Assembly (NCBI RefSeq): GCF_005885675.1
Contig: NZ_VANR01000007.1
Coordinates: 1-64,000 of the forward strand
Source of the DNA: Polaribacter aestuariivivens
Lineage (GTDB): Bacteria; Bacteroidota; Bacteroidia; Flavobacteriales; Flavobacteriaceae
Reading direction: 5' to 3'
Length of the DNA: 64,000 nucleotides
How positions within the stretch are numbered: the stretch's first letter is position 1; every line of letters starts with the position of its first letter. The notes under the pieces are model-generated. The model saw nothing but the letters and a program-made list of their open reading frames with translations. It had not been told where the DNA came from and made no database searches. The position numbers and the translations under genes are program-made. Shown piece after piece: positions 35,687 through 43,948 of the stretch.

Positions 35687-36454
35687 TATCATTTTTTTAA
35701 TGACTCTCAGTTTATGGGTATGTTTTTGTAAATCGGCATTAAAAATTCCGCTGTGATCTAAAGTATCTATTCTAACTTTACCATGTGCGTGTATAATATT
35801 ATAATCGTTTAAAATAATACCAACATGTATTATTTCACCTTCTTCATTATCAAAAAAAGCCAAGTCTCCAGGTTCACTTTCTTCAATAAAACTTAAAACT
35901 TCGCCTTGTGTGGCTTGATCTTTCGCATTTCTTAAAAGATTGTATCCAGAAAGTTTATAAACCATTTGCGTAAAGCCTGAGCAATCTATTCCAAAAGGAG
36001 TTTTTCCACCCCATAAAAATGGTGCATTTAAATATGTAAAAGCAATTTTTAAAATTTCACTTTTAGTATTTTTTCCAGAAAAAAAAGCATTTTCGTAAGA
36101 ATAAGATTGAGTTCCTAAAAGTAAATGACCATCATTAAAAGATGGTAATTGTGATCCAATCGCAATTGTTGTTAATTGGTTTTGTTGATTGGTTACGAAA
36201 TCTAAAATTTCTCCAGAATAAGTAGGTGTTTCCTTAGAAATCGTATTATAAAAATCTTCTGTAATTTCTAAATATTGTTTATTGTCTATAAATCCTTCAA
36301 AATTATCAAAAGCCAAACGAATTTTACTCCAGTTTTTTTGTTTTTCAATAATTTTAAAATGTTCACCAAACAAAACCTGACTTATCATTTCAGACTTGTC
36401 AGATTCCTCTGCTCGTATAGGAACAATACTTAAATTACAAATGCCAAATAGCAT
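35684..36454 (-). CDS. NlpC/P60 family peptidase with SH3 domains
   Basis: This 256 aa protein has an N-terminal bacterial SH3-like region (about 5-115) and a C-terminal NlpC/P60 (C40) cysteine peptidase domain with C158 in GIDCSGF, H210 in IIHVGI and a third polar site near H222/H224. Such enzymes cut the D-Glu-diaminopimelate bond of peptidoglycan peptides. No signal peptide is seen, so it may recycle peptides in the cytoplasm like YkfC-type enzymes, or the start may be misjudged. It follows the thiolase gene by 26 nt on the same strand. Confidence 0.87.
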   Translation of the reverse strand: MLFGICNLSIVPIRAEESDKSEMISQVLFGEHFKIIEKQKNWSKIRLAFDNFEGFIDNKQYLEITEDFYNTISKETPTYSGEILDFVTNQQNQLTTIAIGSQLPSFNDGHLLLGTQSYSYENAFFSGKNTKSEILKIAFTYLNAPFLWGGKTPFGIDCSGFTQMVYKLSGYNLLRNAKDQATQGEVLSFIEESEPGDLAFFDNEEGEIIHVGIILNDYNIIHAHGKVRIDTLDHSGIFNADLQKHTHKLRVIKKMI

Positions 36455-36480
36455 AAATAGATATAGTTTTTATTAAAGGT

Positions 36481-37656
36481 TTAAATTCTTTCTATAACCA
36501 TTGCGCTTGCTCCACCACCTCCATTACAAATTCCGGCAGCACCAATTTTAGCATTATTTTGTTTTAAGATAGAAGTCAAAGCAATAATAATTCTAGCACC
36601 AGAAACACCTAATGGATGCCCTAAAGAAACAGCTCCACCATTTACGTTTACTTTTTCATCTGATATTCCTAAAATTTTCATGTTTGCTAAACCTACTATA
36701 GAAAATGCTTCATTCAATTCAAAGTAATCCACATCATCAATAGAAATATTAGCTTTAGCTAAAGCTTTTGGTAATGCTTTTGCTGGTGCAGTTGTAAACC
36801 ATTTTGGTTCATGTGCAGCATCTGCATAACTTTTAATTTTTGCAAGAGGAGTTAGGTTTAATTCTTTTGCTTTTTCAGCAGACATTAATACTAAAGCAGC
36901 TCCACCATCATTAATAGTAGAAGCGTTTGCAGCAGTAACAGTTCCATCTTTTGTAAAAGCAGGTCGTAAAGCTGGAATTTTTTCCATTTTTACGTTTTTA
37001 TATTCTTCATCTTCTGAAAAGATAATAGGCTCTCCACGTCTTTGAGGAATTTCTACAGGTACAATTTCATCTGCAAATTTACCTTCTTTCCAAGCTTCTG
37101 CAGAACGATTGTAAGACTGTATCGCAAAAGCGTCTTGCTCTTCTCTAGAAAATTTATACTCTGTGGCACATTCGTCAGCGCAAACTCCCATAGCAACATT
37201 TTCGTAAGCATCAACCAAACCGTCTTTTTGCATACCATCTTCCATAGTTATTGGTCCAAACTTAGCTCCATTTCTGGCATGTTGGTAATGAGGAATTGAA
37301 CTCATGTTTTCCATTCCACCAGCAACTACAATATCTACATCGCCTAAAGCAATAGTTTGTGCAGCTAGCATAATAGATTTCATTCCAGAAGCACATACTT
37401 TATTTACGGTTGTACAAGGTACAGAGTCTGGAATTTCTGCATAAATAGCAGCTTGTCTTGCTGGAGCTTGACCCAAACCAGCAGAAACTACATTACCCAT
37501 AAAAACTTCCTCCACTAAACTTGGAGATAAATTAATTTTATCTAAAGCACCTTTTATAGCTATAGCTCCTAATTTTGTAGCAGGAATGCTTGATAAACTT
37601 CCCATAAAACTTCCAATTGGTGTTCTTGCAACCGATACAATTACGACTTCTTTCAT
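36481..37656 (-). CDS. Acetyl-CoA C-acyltransferase (thiolase)
   Basis: This 391 aa enzyme has the acyl-accepting cysteine C88 (NKVCASGMKSI), the histidine in GGAVSLGHPLG and the second cysteine in GICNGGGGAS, all in the positions of type II thiolases. The sequence fits a biosynthetic acetyl-CoA acetyltransferase or a beta-oxidation thiolase; no beta-oxidation partner is adjacent, which slightly favours the former. Length is standard. It probably shares a transcript with the NlpC/P60 gene. Confidence 0.93.
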   Translation of the reverse strand: MKEVVIVSVARTPIGSFMGSLSSIPATKLGAIAIKGALDKINLSPSLVEEVFMGNVVSAGLGQAPARQAAIYAEIPDSVPCTTVNKVCASGMKSIMLAAQTIALGDVDIVVAGGMENMSSIPHYQHARNGAKFGPITMEDGMQKDGLVDAYENVAMGVCADECATEYKFSREEQDAFAIQSYNRSAEAWKEGKFADEIVPVEIPQRRGEPIIFSEDEEYKNVKMEKIPALRPAFTKDGTVTAANASTINDGGAALVLMSAEKAKELNLTPLAKIKSYADAAHEPKWFTTAPAKALPKALAKANISIDDVDYFELNEAFSIVGLANMKILGISDEKVNVNGGAVSLGHPLGVSGARIIIALTSILKQNNAKIGAAGICNGGGGASAMVIERI

Positions 37657-37793
37657 AAATTATTTTAAGTTTTCCTTATTGAATTTGTATAGTGCTAAAT
37701 TAACCAATTTTAATCAATTTTTTGATGAATCTATAACTTGAATTTTCAACCTAATTTTTTTTGCAGTAAGTTTGTTGTTAGAAGATAATTAAT

Positions 37794-39857
37794 ATGAGCA
37801 GCTTAGTTAATAAATTATATAAAAATAACACGATTATTTATAAAGTAATTTTGTTTTTGTTAACCACTATTGCAATTGTGTATTTGTTTCCAAAAGGTGG
37901 GCAATTTAAATATGATTTTAGTAATGGTCAGCTTTGGAAATACGATAATTTATATGCTCCATTTGATTTTGCAATTCAAAAATCAGAAGAAGAAATTTCA
38001 ACCGAAAAAAAAGAAATTGAAACCAATGCAAAACTATATTTTATTTTTAATTCTGATGTTGTAAATGAAGTTAAAGGAGCTTTTAATAAAAGAATAAATA
38101 CATTTCAAAAAAGTGACTCTCTATCGCCAGAAATAGTAAATAAACTTAAAAGAATTGGCTTAAAAACTATTGACGAAATATACAAAAATGGTTTTTTAGA
38201 AGTAATAAGTCAAGATAGGGTTTCAAATAAAAACGAACTAATTTCTATAAGAAAAGACAATATTGTAGAAGATATCGTTTTTAAAAACCTTTACAACTCT
38301 TCAGAAGTTTTAAATATTATTAAAAAAAACTTGGGTATGGAGCCTTATATTGATGAACAAATTCAAGTTTTAGATATTTTATCAGAAATTATTAAACCTA
38401 ATGTTTTTTATGATGCAGATTTTACCAATAAAATTATTGAAACAGAAATTAAAAATATATCTTATACAAAAGGAAAAGTTTCTTCTGGAGAATTAATAAT
38501 TTTAAAAGGTGATATTGTTCAAGGTAAAAAATTGGCAATTTTAAATTCATTAAAAAGTGAATCAGAATCAAAGGTTTGGACAGACTCTAATTACAATTGG
38601 ATTATACTAGGCTATACAATTCTAGTAGCTTTAGCATTGTTAATGCTTTTACTTTTTTTGAAAAAGTATCGTATTGAAATTTATAACAATAACAATACTG
38701 TAACTTTTATTTTCTTCAACGTTTTTTCAATGATATTCATTCAAACGTTGGTTATTAAATACAATTCTGATTATTTATACATTGTTCCTTTAAGCATATT
38801 GCCAATTATCTTAAAAGCTTTTTTTGATGCACGTTTAGGTTTGTTTACTCACGTTTTAACAATTCTTTTACTTGGTTATATTGTACCAGATAGTTTTGAA
38901 TTTATTTACTTACATATCATTGCAGGTATTGTTACTATTTTAACTGTTTCTGAATTATATAAAAGAGCAAATTTATTCATATCTGTAGCTCAAATTACTT
39001 TGATTTATATGGTTACATATTTCGCTTTTTCTGTAATTAAAGAAGGGAATGCTTCACAAATCAATTTAGACTATTTTATACTTTTTGCAGCAAATGGACT
39101 ATTATCATTCTTAGCAATAATTTTAATTTATATGTATGAAAAAGTATTTGGTTTGGTTTCAGATGTAACCTTGTTAGAACTTTCAAACACAAATTCTAAG
39201 TTACTAAGAGAGTTAAATGAAAAAGCACCAGGTACTTTTCAGCACTCTATGCAAGTTGCCAATTTGGCTGAAGCAGCAGCAAATGAAATAGGAGCAAATT
39301 CAATGTTGGTAAGAACAGGAGCTTTGTACCATGATGTTGGTAAAATTGTGAATCCAATGTATTTTATCGAAAACCAAACTACTGGCGTAAATCCTCATAA
39401 CGATTTATCTCCTAGAGATAGCGCCAAAATAATTACAGACCATGTTATAAAAGGTGTAGAAATAGCAAAAAAATATAATATACCAGATAGAATTATTGAT
39501 TTCATTAGAACTCACCATGGAACGAGTACTACTTATTTCTTTTATGTGAAAGAAAAAGAACAAAATCCAGATATGGATGTTGATGTCAAAAAATTTAAGT
39601 ATCAAGGACCTTTACCTTTCTCAAAAGAAACAGCTATTTTAATGATGTGTGACGCAGCTGAAGCAGCCTCAAAAAGCATAAAAAAACCTACAGCTCAGTT
39701 AATCAGTAATTTAATTGATAAAATTACAGATAAGCAAATGAGTGACAATCAATTTTTGAACTCCGATATTACTTTAAAAGAAATTGAAACCATTAAAAAA
39801 GTAATCAAGAAAAAGTTGATGAATATTTATCATTTAAGAGTAGAATATCCTGAGTAA
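37794..39857 (+). CDS. 7TM-HD domain protein, PgpH-like c-di-AMP phosphodiesterase
   Basis: This 687 aa inner-membrane protein has an N-terminal membrane helix (about 17-34), an extracytoplasmic 7TMR-HDED-type domain (about 50-250), seven membrane helices (about 265-450) and a C-terminal HD domain. The HD signature includes GTFQHSMQVANLAE and LYHDVGK (H513, D514), then FIRTHHG. This architecture is that of PgpH, which hydrolyses cyclic di-AMP in Listeria and other bacteria. No diadenylate cyclase lies in the window, so the signalling role is inferred from family. Confidence 0.87.
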   Translation: MSSLVNKLYKNNTIIYKVILFLLTTIAIVYLFPKGGQFKYDFSNGQLWKYDNLYAPFDFAIQKSEEEISTEKKEIETNAKLYFIFNSDVVNEVKGAFNKRINTFQKSDSLSPEIVNKLKRIGLKTIDEIYKNGFLEVISQDRVSNKNELISIRKDNIVEDIVFKNLYNSSEVLNIIKKNLGMEPYIDEQIQVLDILSEIIKPNVFYDADFTNKIIETEIKNISYTKGKVSSGELIILKGDIVQGKKLAILNSLKSESESKVWTDSNYNWIILGYTILVALALLMLLLFLKKYRIEIYNNNNTVTFIFFNVFSMIFIQTLVIKYNSDYLYIVPLSILPIILKAFFDARLGLFTHVLTILLLGYIVPDSFEFIYLHIIAGIVTILTVSELYKRANLFISVAQITLIYMVTYFAFSVIKEGNASQINLDYFILFAANGLLSFLAIILIYMYEKVFGLVSDVTLLELSNTNSKLLRELNEKAPGTFQHSMQVANLAEAAANEIGANSMLVRTGALYHDVGKIVNPMYFIENQTTGVNPHNDLSPRDSAKIITDHVIKGVEIAKKYNIPDRIIDFIRTHHGTSTTYFFYVKEKEQNPDMDVDVKKFKYQGPLPFSKETAILMMCDAAEAASKSIKKPTAQLISNLIDKITDKQMSDNQFLNSDITLKEIETIKKVIKKKLMNIYHLRVEYPE

Positions 39858-39887
39858 TTTTTTTTATTTAAAATTATAAAAAAAATG

Positions 39888-39918
39888 TTGGTAAATTGTA
39901 ATTGTAATATTACATTTG
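39888..39918 (+). promoter_or_regulatory. tRNA-Ser/Pro promoter (TTG-N20-TACATTTG)
   Basis: TTG at 39888-39890 and TACATTTG at 39911-39918 are 20 bp apart, followed by CACTCGC. This is a full Bacteroidota promoter 42 nt before tRNA-Ser. Confidence 0.75.
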
Positions 39919-39960
39919 CACTCGCATTTTTAAATAAATGCAATAAGTTCAAAAAAAATT

Positions 39961-40044
39961 GGAGAGGTGCCAGAGTGGTAATGGAGCAGATTGCTAATCT
40001 GTCGACGGGTAACTGTCGCCAGGGTTCGAGTCCCTGTCTCTCCG
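39961..40044 (+). tRNA. tRNA-Ser (anticodon GCT)
   Basis: This is a class II tRNA with a long variable arm. The acceptor stem is GGAGAGG/TCTCTCC with discriminator G, the anticodon arm is CAGAT-TGCTA-ATCTG with anticodon GCT, and the T-arm holds GGTTCGAGTCC. CCA is not encoded. tRNA-Pro follows after 45 bases, probably in the same transcript. Confidence 0.95.
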
Positions 40045-40089
40045 CAATTTTTGCTTTTATATTTTTTTAGTAAAATATAAAGTTTTTTT

Positions 40090-40164
40090 CGGGGTGTAGC
40101 GTAGCCCGGTCATCGCGCCTCGTTTGGGACGAGGAGGTCGCAGGTTCGAATCCTGCCACCCCGA
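40090..40164 (+). tRNA. tRNA-Pro (anticodon TGG)
   Basis: The acceptor stem CGGGGTG/CACCCCG with discriminator A, D-arm GCGTAGCCCGGTCATCGC, anticodon arm CCTCG-TTTGGGA-CGAGG (anticodon TGG) and T-arm GCAGGTTCGAATCCTGC form a complete cloverleaf. Confidence 0.96.
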
Positions 40165-40165
40165 C

Positions 40166-40198
40166 TAAAAACCAGTAACTTTTGTTACTGGTTTTTTG
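40166..40198 (+). terminator. tRNA-Ser/Pro terminator
   Basis: ACCAGTAAC (40171-40179) pairs with GTTACTGGT (40184-40192) around TTTT, followed by a T-run, directly after tRNA-Pro. The stretch 40199-40335 is AT-rich and I see nothing in it. Confidence 0.9.
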
Positions 40199-40340
40199 TT
40201 TTAAAATTTATTTTATTTATAACTTTATTCAATGAGAATAAGTGTGAATTTAAGATGATAATTGAAAATATCTCTATAAATCAACTTTGTTTAAATAAAT
40301 CATATGATTTATATGTTGTTTTAAAAAAATAAAGGCAAAA

Positions 40341-40373
40341 AAAAAACGAATTGTGAAACACAATTCGTTTTTT
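40341..40373 (-). terminator. tRNA-Met(CAT) terminator
   Basis: A 15 bp stem containing ACGAATTGTG and CACAATTCGT around AAA lies 16 bases after the tRNA on the minus strand, with a T-run in the transcript sense. Confidence 0.88.
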
Positions 40374-40389
40374 GATAATTTTAAATTTG

Positions 40390-40463
40390 TAGCGAAGACG
40401 GGATTTGAACCCGTGACCTCAGGGTTATGAATCCTGCGCTCTAACCAACTGAGCTACCTCGCC
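40390..40463 (-). tRNA. tRNA-Met, anticodon CAT (elongator Met or Ile2)
   Basis: On the minus strand the cloverleaf has acceptor GGCGAGG/CTTCGCT (two G-U pairs), D-arm TAGCTCAGTTGGTTAGAGC, anticodon loop TTCATAA and T-arm CGGGTTCAAATCCCG, with discriminator A. It is not the initiator, since it lacks the C1-A72 mismatch and the three G-C pairs of the anticodon stem. A CAT anticodon could also be the lysidine-modified Ile2; I favour elongator Met. Confidence 0.9.
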
Positions 40464-40479
40464 ATGGTTTTTGCGAGTG

Positions 40480-40509
40480 CAAATATAAATACTTTTTATA
40501 GATTGGCAA
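40480..40509 (-). promoter_or_regulatory. tRNA-Met promoter (TTG-N19-TATATTTG)
   Basis: Minus-strand TTG (40509-40507) and TATATTTG (40487-40480) are 19 bp apart and followed by CACTCGC, the same downstream bases as at the tRNA-Ser promoter. Confidence 0.78.
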
Positions 40510-40572
40510 TACGTGTTTTTAATTTTTTTTAAATGGAATTAATACTTATCTTGTCAACCTAACTAAACAATA

Positions 40573-40956
40573 ATGGAAAAAGTAAAATTTGAATTAGAAG
40601 TTCCAATTCATGCCTCGCCAAACATGTTATATCAATATGTTTCTTCGCCATCTAACTTGCAAGAGTGGTTTGCAGACAAAGTAAACTCTAGAGGTAAGAT
40701 TTTTAGTTTTGTTTGGGAAGATTCTGAAGAATTAGCTGAATTAGTTACAAAAAAATCAGGAGAAAGAATACGTTGGAAATGGGTTGAAAGTGAAGATGAT
40801 GAAAGTTATTTTGAAATTAAAATTCAAGTAGATCCATTAACAAAAGATGTTTCTTTAATCGTTACAGATTTTGCAGATGATGAAGATGAGGTTGAGGAAG
40901 CAAAACAACTATGGGAAAATCAAATAGAAGAATTAAAACATACCATTGGAGCTTAA
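40573..40956 (+). CDS. START-like domain protein (SRPBCC superfamily)
   Basis: This 127 aa cytoplasmic protein starts KVKFELEVPIHASPNMLYQYVSSPSNLQEWFADKV, the opening of an SRPBCC/AHSA1 helix-grip fold, and ends with the long C-terminal helix (EEAKQLWENQIEELKHTIGA). It is very acidic in its C-terminal third. Proteins of this type bind hydrophobic ligands or act as co-chaperones; the role here is unknown. It is monocistronic with a good terminator. Confidence 0.85.
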   Translation: MEKVKFELEVPIHASPNMLYQYVSSPSNLQEWFADKVNSRGKIFSFVWEDSEELAELVTKKSGERIRWKWVESEDDESYFEIKIQVDPLTKDVSLIVTDFADDEDEVEEAKQLWENQIEELKHTIGA

Positions 40957-40980
40957 ATCAAAGAATTTTAAAAATATATA

Positions 40981-41006
40981 AACCAGCATAATTGCTGGTT
41001 TTTTTA
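40981..41006 (+). terminator. Terminator after the START-like gene
   Basis: AACCAGCA (40981-40988) pairs with TGCTGGTT (40993-41000) around TAAT, followed by a T-run. Confidence 0.88.
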
Positions 41007-41029
41007 TTTAAAAATCTATGAATTTGTAG

Positions 41030-41037
41030 TAATTTTG
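41030..41037 (+). promoter_or_regulatory. -7 box TAATTTTG upstream of the aminotransferase IV gene
   Basis: An exact TAnnTTTG match 21 nt before the chosen ATG (41059). It overlaps the frame of an earlier start (41035), which is therefore unlikely to be used. Confidence 0.5.
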
Positions 41038-41058
41038 CAATTCTGTAAAAAACAAAAA

Positions 41059-41892
41059 ATGATTAATTTTAACGGTGAATTACTTTTTAAAGAAAATGTA
41101 CAATTATCCATTAACAATAGAGGTTTTAAATATGGTGATGGTGTTTTTGAAACCATTAAGGTACTAAATAATAAAGTTGTTTTTTGGGAAGATCATTACT
41201 TTAGGTTAATGGCTTCTATGAGAATGTTACGAATGAAAATTCCTATGGAATTTACTTTAGAATTTTTAGAAAACGAAATTTTAAAAACTATTGATACGCA
41301 AAATAAATCATCAATTTTCAGAGTTCGTTTGAATGTTTATAGAAAAGACGGAGGTTTATACACGCCTAAAACTAACAAAATAGATTATTTAATTGAAGTT
41401 TCTGAAAGTAATTATGAAATGAAAAACACTTATCAAATAGATGTTTTTAAAGATTTTTATAATTATTCAGGATTGTTATCTACCGTTAAAACAAATAACA
41501 GAATGGTAAATACACTAGCCAGTATTTTTGCAAATGAAAACGAGCTAGATAATTGTATATTATTAAATGAACGAAAAGGAGTAGTTGAGGTTACTAATGG
41601 AAATATTTTTATTGTAAAAGGTAATGTAATAAAAACACCAGCCTTAACTGAAGGCTGTATTAAGGGAATTGTAAGAAAAAAGGTAATTGAAATAATTCTA
41701 AAAAATAAAGAATTTACGATAGAAGAAACTGCAATTTCTCCGTTTGAAGTTCAAAAAGCAGATGAGGTTTTTATTACCAATGCTATTATGGGAATTCAAC
41801 CAATAACAAATTATAAAAAGAAAACGTTTACTACAGAGCTTGGAAAAAAACTAAACAATAGTTTAAAAATTTTACAAATTGCAGGTAATTAA
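41059..41892 (+). CDS. Aminotransferase class IV (PabC/IlvE-like)
   Basis: This 277 aa fold-type IV PLP enzyme starts MINFNGELLF and contains INNRGFKYGDGVFETIKV, the PLP lysine in LLSTVKTNNRMVNTLAS and the glutamate-loop VVEVTNGNIFIVKG. The family includes aminodeoxychorismate lyase (folate), branched-chain and D-amino-acid aminotransferases. The length and GDGVFETI motif favour aminodeoxychorismate lyase, but this is uncertain. ATG 41059 fits the promoter and family start. The 3' end overlaps the convergent yqgE gene by 4 nt. Confidence 0.82.
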   Translation: MINFNGELLFKENVQLSINNRGFKYGDGVFETIKVLNNKVVFWEDHYFRLMASMRMLRMKIPMEFTLEFLENEILKTIDTQNKSSIFRVRLNVYRKDGGLYTPKTNKIDYLIEVSESNYEMKNTYQIDVFKDFYNYSGLLSTVKTNNRMVNTLASIFANENELDNCILLNERKGVVEVTNGNIFIVKGNVIKTPALTEGCIKGIVRKKVIEIILKNKEFTIEETAISPFEVQKADEVFITNAIMGIQPITNYKKKTFTTELGKKLNNSLKILQIAGN

Positions 41893-42446
41893 TTCAAATT
41901 AAAGTTTTTTGGTGCATTGGCCCATAACTTGTAATTACCACCTTTTTGAAGTAATTTATCTTTCCAGAGATTTTCTTCATTCAATGTAAAAATATTGTCA
42001 AAATCATTTTCGGAAACAAACCAAGAGTTTTCTTTAATTTCGTCTTCTAATTGATTTTTGCTCCATCCAGTATATCCTAAAAAAAAGCGAATATCACTCT
42101 CAATTAACAAGCCTTCATTTAATAATTTTTTGAGTTGTTTAAAGTTTCCTCCCCAAAAAATACCATTGGCTACTTCTAAACTACCATCTAATAATTCAGG
42201 AATTCTATGAACAAAATATAAATTATCTTGCTCTACAGGGCCACCTTCGTACACATGAAAATTACAATCGACATCAGGAACCAAATCATTTACAGTATAC
42301 TCTAAAGGTTTATTTAAGATAAAGCCAACAGTACTATTACTTGTGTACTCTGCCAGCAATATAATAGCTCTGTTAAAAGAGTTATCATTTAAAATTGAAG
42401 GTTCAGCTACTAATAACTTACCTTTTTCAGGTAGTAAATTTTTCAT
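41889..42446 (-). CDS. YqgE/AlgH family protein
   Basis: This 185 aa cytoplasmic protein starts LLPEKGKLLVAEPSILNDNSFNRAIILLAEY and contains STVGFILNKPLEYTVNDLV, YEGGPVEQDNLYFVHR and FFLGYTGWSKNQLEDEI, all conserved in YqgE/AlgH. The biochemical role is unknown; in Pseudomonas AlgH was linked to alginate control. It is convergent with the class IV aminotransferase and lies downstream of the HU gene without overlap. Confidence 0.92.
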   Translation of the reverse strand: MKNLLPEKGKLLVAEPSILNDNSFNRAIILLAEYTSNSTVGFILNKPLEYTVNDLVPDVDCNFHVYEGGPVEQDNLYFVHRIPELLDGSLEVANGIFWGGNFKQLKKLLNEGLLIESDIRFFLGYTGWSKNQLEDEIKENSWFVSENDFDNIFTLNEENLWKDKLLQKGGNYKLWANAPKNFNLN

Positions 42447-42485
42447 TTAATTTATTTGATAGGTAAGATAAGAAAAAAATGAAAT

Positions 42486-42513
42486 AAAAAAAACTCTCTT
42501 AAAAGAGAGTTTT
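42486..42513 (-). terminator. HU gene terminator
   Basis: AAACTCTCTT (42491-42500) pairs with AAGAGAGTTT (42503-42512) around a 2-base gap, with a T-run in the minus sense. It lies 25 bases after the HU stop. Confidence 0.85.
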
Positions 42514-42537
42514 ATATAATTTATGCTTTTTACAAGC

Positions 42538-42810
42538 TTAGTTTACAGCATCGCTTAAACCAGCTCCAGCTTTAAATTTAGCTACATTTTTAGCAGCAAT
42601 TTGAATAGTTTTTCCTGTTTGAGGATTTCTACCACTTCTTGCAGCTCTGTTAGATACTGAAAAAGTTCCGAAACCAACTAAAGCAACTTTTTCACCTTTC
42701 TTTAAAGAAGAAGTAACGTTACTTGTAAAAGACTCTAAAGCTGCTTTAGCTGCTACTTTAGAAATTCCTGCGTCAGCAGCCATTGCATCGATTAAATCTG
42801 ATTTGTTCAT
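42538..42810 (-). CDS. hup: HU family DNA-binding protein
   Basis: This 90 aa nucleoid protein bends and compacts DNA as a dimer. It has the family sequence [28 protein letters not shown], the [44 protein letters not shown] arm and no extensions. It has its own consensus promoter and terminator, which fits high expression. Confidence 0.96.
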   Translation of the reverse strand: MNKSDLIDAMAADAGISKVAAKAALESFTSNVTSSLKKGEKVALVGFGTFSVSNRAARSGRNPQTGKTIQIAAKNVAKFKAGAGLSDAVN

Positions 42811-42865
42811 AATAAATTGATTTTAAAATTATTTAATAATTATTTTTTTGTGCTTAAAAGCTTAA

Positions 42866-42896
42866 CAAATATAGACGGATTGTGGGCTTACGCAAA
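42866..42896 (-). promoter_or_regulatory. hup promoter (TTTG-N19-TATATTTG)
   Basis: Minus-strand TTTG (42896-42893), 19 bp spacer and TATATTTG (42873-42866) form the best consensus promoter in the window. The start would be near 42860, giving a leader of about 50 nt. Confidence 0.8.
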
Positions 42897-43000
42897 TTTG
42901 AGTGCCAAAAAAGTGCCTTTTTGTTAATAAAAGTATATCAATTGTTAATAAACTGAGTGTTGGATTTCCAAAAACTCTAAAAACCTTACGAATAAAGGCT

Positions 43001-43945
43001 TTACAACATTTTAGCATTTGAAGAAAAAGAATACCCATTTAACAAGCTTTTGGCGTCCATTTTTTTCTTTCCAGAAAGTTTAATTTCATTAATAATAATA
43101 TAACCCTTAGCAACAGCAACCTTTAACTCTTTTTTGCTAGTAATTATTTTTCCAGCTTTAAAAGTATGGTTTTCTATTTCTTTTTGAATGTCATAAATTT
43201 TTGCAGAAACTTCTTCGTCATTATTATATATGTTTGTCCAAGCCGCAGGAAAAGGATTTAGTCCTCTAATTTTATTATAAATATTTTCTAAAGAGTCAGA
43301 CCAGTCTATTTTTGTGTTTTCAGGATTTAATTTTGGTGCAGATTTTTCTTCTAAACTTGGTTGTTTTGTAGTTTTTACATCTCCTTCTTTAATAAGGTCT
43401 ACAGTTTTAGTTACCAAATCTGCTCCTAAATGCATTAATTTATCATGCAAACTACCTACAGTTTCTGTATCTTCTATATTTATTTCTTCTTGTAGAATAA
43501 TTTCTCCAGTATCAATTTTATCATCAATAAAAAACGTAGAAACGCCAGTTTTAGTTTCTCCATTTATAACAGCCCAATGTATTGGAGCTGCACCTCTATA
43601 TTCTGGTAATAATGATGCATGCAAATTAAACGTACCATATGCTGGCATTTGCCAAACTATTTTTGGTAACATTCTAAAAGCAACAACAATTTGCAAGTTG
43701 GCATTTAAGTTTTTCAACTCTTTTAAAAAATCTTCACTTTTTAAATTGGTAGGTTGTAAAATTTTTAAATTTTGAGATAAAGCATATTTTTTTACAGCAG
43801 ATTCGTTTAACTTTCGTCCTCTTCCTGCAGGTTTGTCTGGAGCAGTAATTACACCAACAATTTTATATTTTTTTTCAATTAAATTTTTAAGAATAGTCAC
43901 TGCAAAATCTGGAGTACCCATAAAAACAATACGTATGTCTCTCAT
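43001..43945 (-). CDS. fmt: Methionyl-tRNA formyltransferase
   Basis: This 314 aa enzyme formylates initiator Met-tRNA with 10-formyl-THF. The N-terminal formyltransferase domain contains FMGTPDFAV, the FNLHASLLPEYRGAAPIHWAVINGE active-site segment with the catalytic Asn-His, and the later aspartate in DDKIDTGEI. The C-terminal OB-fold domain starts near residue 205. It begins 3 nt after the recQ stop, so the AAA ATPase, recQ and fmt form a transcription unit. Confidence 0.95.
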   Translation of the reverse strand: MRDIRIVFMGTPDFAVTILKNLIEKKYKIVGVITAPDKPAGRGRKLNESAVKKYALSQNLKILQPTNLKSEDFLKELKNLNANLQIVVAFRMLPKIVWQMPAYGTFNLHASLLPEYRGAAPIHWAVINGETKTGVSTFFIDDKIDTGEIILQEEINIEDTETVGSLHDKLMHLGADLVTKTVDLIKEGDVKTTKQPSLEEKSAPKLNPENTKIDWSDSLENIYNKIRGLNPFPAAWTNIYNNDEEVSAKIYDIQKEIENHTFKAGKIITSKKELKVAVAKGYIIINEIKLSGKKKMDAKSLLNGYSFSSNAKML

Positions 43946-43948
43946 TTT

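Noticed and set aside
39885..40070. 61-codon open frame overlapping tRNA-Ser
   Set aside because: It runs through the tRNA gene and its promoter; the tRNA explains the sequence.
40199..40335. Possible small gene between the tRNA-Pro and tRNA-Met terminators
   Set aside because: The stretch is AT-rich with no adequate open frame, promoter box or stable structure.
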